Assembly: GCA_030637925.1 (NCBI GenBank)
Contig: DAOWFR010000016.1
Coordinates: 1 to 20,139 of the forward strand
Direction of reading: 5' to 3'
Length of the DNA: 20,139 nucleotides
DNA from: Methanobacteriota archaeon
GTDB lineage: Archaea > Nanobdellota > Nanobdellia > Woesearchaeales > SM23-78
A program made the translations under genes and the position numbers. Under the pieces are notes generated by a model. It saw only the letters and a list, made by a program, of their open reading frames with translations. It had not been told where the DNA came from and did not search any database. Below, in pieces: positions 14,213 through 19,845 of the stretch. How positions within the stretch are numbered: the first letter of the stretch is position 1; every line of letters begins with the position of its first letter.

Positions 14213-15808
14213 ATGAAACAAAAAATAATGCTATTAGGACTATTAATTCTTTTGGTGTCAATGACAGGTGTTCTTGCTCAGGAACCAGAGCTTATTAGTG
14301 CTGAGCCAGAGCTGGAAGTAGAGGCTGGTACTTTGCCTGGTAATTTATTTTATGGGCTTGATAAAGCTATTGAAAAGATTCGGCTTGCTTTTACATTTGG
14401 TAATGTTAAGAAGGCAAAGCTTCATATGAGGTTTGCTGAGGAAAGATTGGCTGAGCTAAAAGTAATGGTAGGAAAGGGTAAGCCAGAGTATATTGATGAT
14501 CTTGTGCAAGAGCATGATGAGGAGTTACAAGAAGCTCAGGAAGAGATAGATAAAGCTGCTGCTAAGGGTAAGAGTGTTGAGGAAGTGGCTACGCATGTTG
14601 CTGAGATGACTTATAAGCATATATTAGTGCTTGAGAGAGTGCTTGGAAAGGTTCCTGAGCAGGCTAAAGAACATATTCAACACGCTATCAATGCCTCTAT
14701 AAGAGGTAATATACAAGCAGTTGAGAGTATAGAAAAAGAGACTGGCAAGCCAGCAGATGTTCCAAAGGTAAAGCCTGAGGTTAAACCTTCTGGAAAACCA
14801 GAGGCTAAACCAGAAAAAGAGGGAAAAGGAAAACTAGTAATGCAGATTACTGACAAAGCAGGCATTGACATCACAAAACTAGAAGTAACTATTTCCAGTG
14901 TTAAGGTTCATGCCTCTGGAGAAGCTGTTCCTGGTGGAGAAGAGTGTGTTGAAGAGGAGTATAATGAAACAGTGTGCATTAATGAGACCATAACTACAGA
15001 CGAGAACTGCACAAACATAACAGAAGAGCAAGAAGTTTGCATTAATGAAACCATAGTAATAGACGAGAACTGTACAAATGTTACTGAGGAGCAAGAGATT
15101 TGCATTAACGAGACTTTTTACAATGAGACCTGCACAGATGATGATTGTGTTAACGGCACCTTTGTTGAGGAGAGTATTTGTGTTAATGGGACTTTGATTA
15201 ATGAATCCTGTGTTAATGGAACCTTTGTTAATGAGATTAATTGTGTTAACGGCACTTTTGTCCCAGCAGGATGTATTAATGAGTCTTACATTGAAGAGGT
15301 CTGTCATAATGAGACTGTTGTAATTAATGAGACTTGCATTAATGAAACTGAAACACAAGAAGTGTGCAATAACGAAACTGTTGTAATAAACCAGACTTGC
15401 ATTAATGAAACTGAAACACAAGAAGTGTGCGAGAATGTTACTGGCACAGAAACTGTTTGCACAGATATTAATGGCGGAGGAGATGCTGGCTGGAGAACAG
15501 TGGTTGATGAGGAACAAACCTTTGACCTGATTGCTATACAGGATGTAAAAGAGTTCTTAGGAGAAACAGATTTAGAACCTGGCAAGTACACTCAAATCAG
15601 ACTGCTCATCGCCAGTGTAAGCCTTGAGGTTAGTGGGGAACCAGCAAGTCTAAAAATACCAAGCAACAAGATAAAATTGGTTAAGCCTTTTACCATTAAC
15701 TCAGGTGAAACAACCACATTAACCCTTGACTTTGATGCAGGGAAATCAGTGCATCAGGCAGGCTCTAAATACATTTTAAAACCAACCATTAAGGTAATCC
15801 AAGAATAG
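14213..15808 (+). CDS. Secreted DUF5667/DUF4382 protein with Cys- and sequon-rich repeat insert
   Basis: A 531-residue exported protein. Residues 1-22 are a signal peptide (Lys-rich start, LLGLLILLVSMTGVLA core, then QE). Residues 38-145 are a helical DUF5667-like domain (LPGNLFYGLDKAIEKIRLAFTF, KLHMRFAEERLAEL). A Pro/Lys/Glu linker follows (about 175-205). From about 206 a DUF4382-like beta domain begins (KLEVTISSVKVHASGE) and resumes at about 423 (GWRTVVDEEQTFDLIAI, then EPGKYTQIRLLI, then LTLDFDAGKSV). Between the two halves sits an insert, residues 245-416, with 18 Cys spaced 10 or 11 apart almost throughout and 22 N-x-S/T sequons by my count, built on C-[IV]-N-[EG]-[TS]. Two pairs of 21-residue tandem units are visible (255-296 and 364-405). 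No C-terminal anchor is seen. The likely place is the cell surface or outside the cell. Confidence 0.85.
   Translation: MKQKIMLLGLLILLVSMTGVLAQEPELISAEPELEVEAGTLPGNLFYGLDKAIEKIRLAFTFGNVKKAKLHMRFAEERLAELKVMVGKGKPEYIDDLVQEHDEELQEAQEEIDKAAAKGKSVEEVATHVAEMTYKHILVLERVLGKVPEQAKEHIQHAINASIRGNIQAVESIEKETGKPADVPKVKPEVKPSGKPEAKPEKEGKGKLVMQITDKAGIDITKLEVTISSVKVHASGEAVPGGEECVEEEYNETVCINETITTDENCTNITEEQEVCINETIVIDENCTNVTEEQEICINETFYNETCTDDDCVNGTFVEESICVNGTLINESCVNGTFVNEINCVNGTFVPAGCINESYIEEVCHNETVVINETCINETETQEVCNNETVVINQTCINETETQEVCENVTGTETVCTDINGGGDAGWRTVVDEEQTFDLIAIQDVKEFLGETDLEPGKYTQIRLLIASVSLEVSGEPASLKIPSNKIKLVKPFTINSGETTTLTLDFDAGKSVHQAGSKYILKPTIKVIQE
14975..15100 (+). repeat. Two tandem 63-base units in the Cys/Asn-rich insert
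   Basis: Units 14975-15037 and 15038-15100 encode CINET...DENCTN(I/V)TEEQE(V/I), 21 residues each, with Cys at positions 1 and 12. They differ at a handful of bases. Confidence 0.8.
15302..15427 (+). repeat. Two near-identical tandem 63-base units in the Cys/Asn-rich insert
   Basis: Units 15302-15364 and 15365-15427 encode C(H/N)NETVVIN(E/Q)TCINETETQEV. The second half of each unit is identical at DNA level, suggesting recent duplication. A third, partial unit starts at 15428 with Cys-Glu-Asn-Val-Thr. Confidence 0.85.
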
Positions 15809-15815
15809 ATTTTGA

Positions 15816-15845
15816 AATTTTCTTTTTTCTTTTTCTTTTATTCTT
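15816..15845 (+). terminator. Pyrimidine/T-rich terminator of the secreted-protein gene
   Basis: Starts eight bases after the stop codon, with runs TTTTC, TTTTTT, TTTTTC and TTTTATTC. It is a typical archaeal U-tract terminator and separates this gene from the convergent gap-mgtC unit. A 12-base perfect palindrome AGAACTAGTTCT (15849-15860) follows and overlaps the mgtC stop codon. Confidence 0.5.
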
Positions 15846-15858
15846 CTAAGAACTAGTT

Positions 15859-16287
15859 CTATCTTCCTGCTGCTCCATGCTCTCCAAAATGCGGCATTTT
15901 TAGGATTAGGAATGACAGCAAGGTTGCAATAACAGCCACAAGATACCAGCCAAAGCCTATGGCCATGCCAATAGCAGCTGACATCCACACAGTAGCGGCT
16001 GTTGTTACGCCCCGAACCGAGCCTTTATGGTGCATAATAATACCTGCTCCTAAGAATCCAATACCAGTAACAATATTAGCAGCTATCCTTGCTGTAGAAG
16101 AAGGATCAACATAGTCGGAAATCATGGTAAAAAGCATTGCTCCAAGACAGACCAGAGTAGTGGTTCTTACACCTGCTGGTTTTTCTCTTGAGCCACGCTC
16201 ATAACCTATGAGAAAGCCTGCTACAAAAACAAAAATAAAGCCTATCAAGAACCTGAGTTCAAGAGATAATATATATTCTCCAAGCAT
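15859..16287 (-). CDS. MgtC/SapB family membrane protein
   Basis: A 142-residue inner-membrane protein with about four hydrophobic segments. It carries the family core GYERGSREKPAGVRTTTLVC (residues 28-47), then ARIAANIVTGIGFLGAGII and VRGVTTAATVWMSAAIGMAIG. MgtC relatives in pathogens are linked to survival at low magnesium and to control of ATP synthase; many environmental homologues have no known role. It lacks the soluble C-terminal domain of true virulence MgtC, so it is a short SapB-type form. It starts six bases after the gap stop codon, so the two are almost certainly cotranscribed; the ribosome binding site is weak and coupling to gap translation is likely. Confidence 0.9.
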   Translation of the reverse strand: MLGEYILSLELRFLIGFIFVFVAGFLIGYERGSREKPAGVRTTTLVCLGAMLFTMISDYVDPSSTARIAANIVTGIGFLGAGIIMHHKGSVRGVTTAATVWMSAAIGMAIGFGWYLVAVIATLLSFLILKMPHFGEHGAAGR

Positions 16288-16293
16288 TTTTTA

Positions 16294-17289
16294 CTAAACC
16301 ATCCTTTCTAGTACATCAATCATTCTGCAGGAATAACCCCACTCATTATCATACCAAGCAACTATTTTTAACATATTATTATCAACTTCTGTTAGTGAGG
16401 AGTCAAAGATGCATGAGCGAGGATTCCCTATGATATCAGTTGACACAAGCGGCTCTTCACTATATTCTAAGATTCCTTTTAGGTGATGACCACTCACACT
16501 TTTGAATAAAGCATTAACTTCTTCAGCACTAGTCTTCTTATTAATCTCACACACAAAGTAGATTACAGAGCCATTAGCAATAGGAGCTCTTATGGCTTCG
16601 CTATGCAGTTTTCCTTCAAGCTCTGGTATTACCTTGCCAACAGCAATAGCTGCTCCGCTAGAAGTAGGAACAAGATTAATACCAGCTGCTCTTGCTCTTC
16701 TCAAATCCTTGTGAGGACCATCAACCAGTTTCTGGTCAGCAGTATAAGCATGCACTGTTACCATAAAGCCATGCTTAATACCATAATTATCATTCAATAC
16801 CTTGACTACTGGTGCAAAGCAATTGGTTGTACAGCTAGCATTACTTATAATCTCATCTTTATCTTTATCATAAGTATGCTCATTAACTCCTGGAACAATT
16901 GTTTTTACTTCTTCTTCTCCTTTTGCAGGAGCACTTATCAACACCTTTTTAGCACCTGCTTTTAAGTGCTTGCTAGCTAGTTCTCTTGTTCTGAAGAAGC
17001 CTGTGCTCTCAACCACTATATCAATGTCTAAGTCCTTCCAAGGAAGTTTCTCAGGTTCTCTTTCTGCAAACACCTTTATCTCAGTTCCATTAACAATCAA
17101 GGCATTATCAGTGTAACTAACCTCTCCTTGGAATTTTTTATGCACAGAATCATATCTTAGCAGATTAGCAAGGGTCTTGGTATCTGTTAAATCATTAAAA
17201 GCCACCCACTCAATCCCTGGATGAGAATGACCAGCTCTAAAGACCATTCTTCCTATTCTTCCAAAACCATTAATAGCGACTCTAATCAT
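16294..17289 (-). CDS. gap: Glyceraldehyde-3-phosphate dehydrogenase, bacterial class I type
   Basis: Phosphorylating NAD(P)-dependent GAPDH. The 331-residue sequence has the Rossmann motif INGFGRIGR (6-14), FNDLTD (31-36), the catalytic ASCTTNC with Cys153, His180 in TVHAYTADQ, DGPHKDLRRARAAGINLVPTSSGAA (190-214) and the ending WYDNEWGYSCRM. This is the class I enzyme of bacteria and eukaryotes. It is not the archaeal class II form, whose catalytic segment and C-terminus differ. With pgk about 2 kb away it provides the two consecutive lower-glycolysis steps through 1,3-bisphosphoglycerate. GAGG precedes the ATG by about 11 bases. First gene of a two-gene unit with mgtC. Bacterial origin by transfer, possibly old, is an inference. 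Confidence 0.95.
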   Translation of the reverse strand: MIRVAINGFGRIGRMVFRAGHSHPGIEWVAFNDLTDTKTLANLLRYDSVHKKFQGEVSYTDNALIVNGTEIKVFAEREPEKLPWKDLDIDIVVESTGFFRTRELASKHLKAGAKKVLISAPAKGEEEVKTIVPGVNEHTYDKDKDEIISNASCTTNCFAPVVKVLNDNYGIKHGFMVTVHAYTADQKLVDGPHKDLRRARAAGINLVPTSSGAAIAVGKVIPELEGKLHSEAIRAPIANGSVIYFVCEINKKTSAEEVNALFKSVSGHHLKGILEYSEEPLVSTDIIGNPRSCIFDSSLTEVDNNMLKIVAWYDNEWGYSCRMIDVLERMV

Positions 17290-17353
17290 AAAGTATTGCC
17301 TCTTTTTTATGAATTATAGTAATTCTAAACATAATATTAGTATAAACAAATGG

Positions 17354-17361
17354 TATTTAAA
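17354..17361 (-). promoter_or_regulatory. Probable TATA box of gap-mgtC
   Basis: Minus-strand TTTAAATA in the context CTCTTTAAATACC. It predicts a leader of about 42 bases carrying AAAGAGG. A weaker box TTTATACT lies 15 bases further downstream. Confidence 0.45.
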
Positions 17362-17402
17362 GAGATTTATAAAATTTTCTAAAAAAAGAATTTAAACACT
17401 AT

Positions 17403-18032
17403 TTACTCATCAGGTATCAAAGGAACAAATATACATCCACCAAAGTATTCTTCTTCTAGTTTGCCCTTAACCTTTTTAACCCGGATTAGTTCTTGGTGGT
17501 ATCTTGGGCCAACAGGTGCAACAAGTTTTCCATTCTCAGCAAGTTGTTCTAATAGCTTCTTAGGAATAGTAGGGGTTGCTGCTGTTATAATAATAGCATT
17601 ATAAGGTGCTTCTTTATCATAGCCCTTGGTACCATCATCATGAATTACCTTAACATTATTATACTTATATTTCTTTAATAACTTCTTTGTTCTATCAACG
17701 AGTTCTTTAACACGCTCAACAGTAACCACTTTTTTTGCAAGCCTTGAAAGGATGGCTGCCTGGTAACCACTGCCAGCACCTACTTCTAATACTTTGTCAC
17801 TGTCTTTTATCTCTAGAATATCAGTCATCAAAGCCACCATGTAAGGCTGGCTAATAGTCTGGCCATAACCAATAGGCAAGGGATTATCATCATAAGCAGA
17901 TGCCTTCATACTCTCAGAGACAAACAAGTGCCTTGGAATAGTTTTCATCACAGCGAGAAGCTTCTTATTAAGGATTCCTCTATTAAGAATCTGGTACTCA
18001 ACCATGTCCTCGCAGAGTTTTTTGTAGTCCAT
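17403..18032 (-). CDS. pcm: Protein-L-isoaspartate O-methyltransferase
   Basis: Repair enzyme that methylates isoaspartyl residues arising in damaged proteins, using S-adenosylmethionine. The 209-residue protein has IPRHLFVSESMKASAYDDNPLPIGYGQTISQPYMV (32-66), the SAM-binding motif VLEVGAGSGYQAAILS (81-96), the acidic VVTVE (102-106) and the C-terminal GKLVAPVGPRYHQELIRVKK region. The length and motifs are normal for the family. The ATG has no ribosome binding site, but TTTTTAAG at 18056-18063 is centred 27 bases upstream, indicating a leaderless message. It is downstream of and codirectional with the metalloprotease gene, but has its own promoter. Confidence 0.95.
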   Translation of the reverse strand: MDYKKLCEDMVEYQILNRGILNKKLLAVMKTIPRHLFVSESMKASAYDDNPLPIGYGQTISQPYMVALMTDILEIKDSDKVLEVGAGSGYQAAILSRLAKKVVTVERVKELVDRTKKLLKKYKYNNVKVIHDDGTKGYDKEAPYNAIIITAATPTIPKKLLEQLAENGKLVAPVGPRYHQELIRVKKVKGKLEEEYFGGCIFVPLIPDE

Positions 18033-18055
18033 AAGAAAGAGGTAATTAGTATTAG

Positions 18056-18063
18056 CTTAAAAA
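18056..18063 (-). promoter_or_regulatory. TATA box of pcm
   Basis: Minus-strand TTTTTAAG in TCTTTTTAAGCTAAT, about 27 bases before the pcm ATG, lying just past and partly within the metalloprotease stop region. Confidence 0.45.
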
Positions 18064-18068
18064 GATTC

Positions 18069-18644
18069 TTAGAAAATAGCACTAAACAAGCTTGTATATA
18101 CCTTAAACCCATCAAAGCCTGGTATTGGGAGCATGTTAAAGATGAACAAGAACATATTAATCCTGCTGAGCAGGAATACAAAGCGATAAGCCTCTTCCTT
18201 TAACTTAACCTTTTTCAGGACTATTAATCCACCCAGCCAGAGCACAAGATTAACTGCTGGGCCTGCAAAGGCTATGCCAGCAAACTGTAGAGGCGTGCCT
18301 GTTCCACTGATAGCAACATATGCTGGTACAAAGAAGATAAAACCTGCACTTATGAGCTTAAGGATTACTCCTATTCCAAGCCAGGTATAAGCTGCGTGAA
18401 AGCTTGCCATCATGCCATTGGCCAGAGCAACAAACTTATGCCCAAATTCATGTAAAATGATGCTTGGAGCAACTATGGCTGCTGCAAACCAGAAGTCATT
18501 CCAGTTAAAGCCTCTTCTTTGCTTGAGATAATAATCAGGTGTTATAACCTCTACTTTGGGTTTGTGGCGAAAGATGTCCTTGAAGATAAAGCCTATTACT
18601 AAGGTCATGATTATAATATCCAGGATTTCAGCAAAAGTGAACAT
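18069..18644 (-). CDS. Membrane M50-type (site-2 protease-like) metalloprotease
   Basis: A 191-residue polytopic membrane protein. An N-terminal hydrophobic segment (residues 5-22) precedes a cytosolic-looking loop. The zinc-binding HEFGH (65-69) follows AAIVAPSIIL, then come further hydrophobic segments, GPAVNLVLWLGGL, and the third zinc-ligand region MLPIPGFDGFKVY with Asp178. This is the core of S2P/M50 intramembrane proteases, which cleave membrane-bound substrates. It has no PDZ or CBS domain, and the C-terminus stops soon after the GFDG motif, so it is a minimal form. A TATA box 25 bases upstream and no ribosome binding site suggest leaderless translation. Substrate unknown. Confidence 0.9.
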   Translation of the reverse strand: MFTFAEILDIIIMTLVIGFIFKDIFRHKPKVEVITPDYYLKQRRGFNWNDFWFAAAIVAPSIILHEFGHKFVALANGMMASFHAAYTWLGIGVILKLISAGFIFFVPAYVAISGTGTPLQFAGIAFAGPAVNLVLWLGGLIVLKKVKLKEEAYRFVFLLSRINMFLFIFNMLPIPGFDGFKVYTSLFSAIF

Positions 18645-18665
18645 AAGAATTAAGATTAAAAGAAT

Positions 18666-18673
18666 AGTTTAAA
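18666..18673 (-). promoter_or_regulatory. TATA box of the M50-type protease gene
   Basis: Minus-strand TTTAAACT in CATTTAAACTATTC, centred 25 bases before the ATG at 18644. Confidence 0.5.
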
Positions 18674-18682
18674 TGTTTTTTG

Positions 18683-18718
18683 CTATAAAAAATAAAATAA
18701 AAAAATAAATTATTAAAG
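18683..18718 (-). terminator. T-rich tract after the 14-codon gene
   Basis: On the minus strand this reads as runs of T broken by A (TTTATTTTTTTATTTTATTTTTTATAG), beginning a few bases after the TGA of the tiny gene. It fits an archaeal U-tract terminator, ending before the protease promoter. Confidence 0.45.
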
Positions 18719-18720
18719 AA

Positions 18721-18765
18721 TCATCTCTTCTTTTTCTTTTTTGCTTTCTTTCTCTTCTTGGCCAT
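18721..18765 (-). CDS. Tiny Lys/Arg-rich peptide, 14 residues
   Basis: Reads MAKKRKKAKKKKKR and then TGA: eleven of 14 residues are Lys or Arg. Its support is the context, not length. A clear TATA box (18817-18824) lies upstream. A G-rich ribosome binding site GGGGGTGG ends six bases before the ATG. A T-rich terminator follows the stop. It sits in an otherwise gene-free gap between a protease gene and a divergent sensor gene. The strongly basic composition suggests RNA, ribosome or DNA binding, comparable in kind with the tiny ribosomal protein L41e, though I see no specific similarity. It could instead be a leader peptide or a chance frame within a small RNA. Confidence 0.5.
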   Translation of the reverse strand: MAKKRKKAKKKKKR

Positions 18766-18816
18766 TAAGAGCCACCCCCTATTGATTTAGATTAAGGATG
18801 TTTATGGGATTACTAG

Positions 18817-18824
18817 TATTTAAA
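18817..18824 (-). promoter_or_regulatory. TATA box of the 14-codon gene
   Basis: Minus-strand TTTAAATA in AACTTTAAATACTAG, a strong match with an A/C-rich upstream element. It predicts a start near 18794 and a leader of about 29 bases containing GGGGGTGG. Confidence 0.5.
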
Positions 18825-18909
18825 GTTTACGAAAAACTGAACTGTTAAGTAAACATCACCTAATCAGGATTTCTTTTCAGGGGGTTTATAGAACCTTAAA
18901 ATAGGAAAA

Positions 18910-18917
18910 TATAAATA
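18910..18917 (+). promoter_or_regulatory. TATA box of the MEDS-domain gene
   Basis: TATAAATA in AAAATATAAATAAAA, centred about 26 bases before the ATG at 18940, so the message is probably leaderless although AGAGG lies between. Confidence 0.5.
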
Positions 18918-18939
18918 AAATAAGAGGTTACTATAAGTT

Positions 18940-19653
18940 ATGTCTGAAAGGAAACACATTCCACTAGGATTTATTAAAAAAAGTGTTGAGAATGGAGCTC
19001 ATATAGTCATGCTTTACGAGAATGAAGCAGATATTTTGAGGATTTTTCCTCCTTTCTTTGCAACAGGTCTCAAAAATAACGAGTTATGTATTATTATCTA
19101 CCCCAATCTTAGGCTTAAGCAAAAACTCAAAAAAAAATTGACAGAACTTGTAAACCTAAAAGATTACATAAAAGAAAAAAAGGTTGAATTTGTGTATTAC
19201 AAAAATTTTTATTTCAAAAACAATGTTTTCAGTAAGGAAAAGGTATACAAACTTATTGATAAAAAACTTAACCATATAGGCTTCAAGGACATTGATGGAA
19301 TAAGAGCTGCAGGAGACATGTCATGGATTAAGGATAAGTTGCTTAAAGAAGTCCTTATTTGTGCAAAAGAGGTTACTAAAAAATACCGCAAAGCACCTGT
19401 TTTGCTAATGTGCTCTTACCCTATAGAGAAACTTTCGATTGTAGACCTTATCGATGTTATACAATCTCATAATCTGATTTTATATAAAAAGGATAAAAAG
19501 TGGTATTTATCTGAACCAACGGAAAGAAGGGTCTTGAAAGAGGAAATACAAGACCTTGAAAGATTCACTAAGCTTGCAGTAGGAAGAGAATTGGATATGA
19601 TAAAGCTAAAGAAAAAAATTGCAAAACTTGAAAAACAGTTAAAAAGGAGATAA
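18940..19653 (+). CDS. MEDS-domain (DcmR-like sensory) protein without output domain
   Basis: A 237-residue cytosolic protein. Residues 18-190 match the pattern of the MEDS sensory domain: GAHIVMLYENEADILRIFPPFFATGLKNNELCIII near the start, GIRAAGDMSW in the middle and a hydrophobic LLMCSYP segment. In archaea this domain usually precedes PAS and histidine kinase domains. Here it ends with a short linker, DLERFTKLAVGRELDMIKLKKKI (about 205-227), of the kind that joins sensory modules to kinases, and then a Lys-rich coiled coil. No kinase, PAS or DNA-binding domain follows, and the stop codon is clean. It may act through a separate partner or may be a shortened remnant. Base composition is more AT-rich than that of the housekeeping genes. 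Confidence 0.8.
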   Translation: MSERKHIPLGFIKKSVENGAHIVMLYENEADILRIFPPFFATGLKNNELCIIIYPNLRLKQKLKKKLTELVNLKDYIKEKKVEFVYYKNFYFKNNVFSKEKVYKLIDKKLNHIGFKDIDGIRAAGDMSWIKDKLLKEVLICAKEVTKKYRKAPVLLMCSYPIEKLSIVDLIDVIQSHNLILYKKDKKWYLSEPTERRVLKEEIQDLERFTKLAVGRELDMIKLKKKIAKLEKQLKRR

Positions 19654-19845
19654 GACCAGAAAAAAATATTCCCTTTCTGAACTACTGATTAAATTAACAT
19701 ATTTATATATTCTTGTAACAGAAAAGGTGACACTAACTTAATAGCCAAGCAAAAATCGGTTGAAATACCTATTCTACATGCCATTCATAACACCCCCTTT
19801 ATTTATTAACTCAAATAGTTAAAATATAAAAAACTTTCTATATAA
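19654..19845. other. Gene-poor AT-rich gap
   Basis: Between the MEDS gene and the radical SAM frame. It holds a TATA-like ATTTATATAT near 19698-19708 on the plus strand, an isolated GGTGA at 19725-19729 with no start codon after it, and the weak minus-strand 31-codon frame. I see no RNA gene and no decipherable N-terminal part of the radical SAM protein in any frame. Confidence 0.5.
19689..19784 (-). CDS. Possible 31-residue small protein
   Basis: An open frame starting MACRIGISTDFCLAIKLV and containing a hydrophobic middle. GGGGGTG lies six bases before the ATG, and a TATA-like TTTATATA (19835-19842) lies further upstream at a distance that would place the transcription start near 19812. 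This is the same arrangement as for the 14-codon gene. No homology is recognised, the frame is short, and the region may be decayed sequence from the truncated radical SAM gene, so chance is a serious alternative. Confidence 0.2.
   Translation of the reverse strand: MACRIGISTDFCLAIKLVSPFLLQEYINMLI

Noticed and set aside
14879..15591. Long minus-strand open frames opposite the Cys/Asn-rich repeat block
   Set aside because: They mirror the repetitive plus-strand coding sequence. The plus strand has a signal peptide, a promoter and recognisable domains on both sides, while the minus frames have none.
18840..18900. Possible small RNA or tRNA-like element between the 14-codon gene and the MEDS gene
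   Set aside because: I could not find a cloverleaf, C/D or H/ACA boxes, or a strong stem; only short partial complementarity is present.
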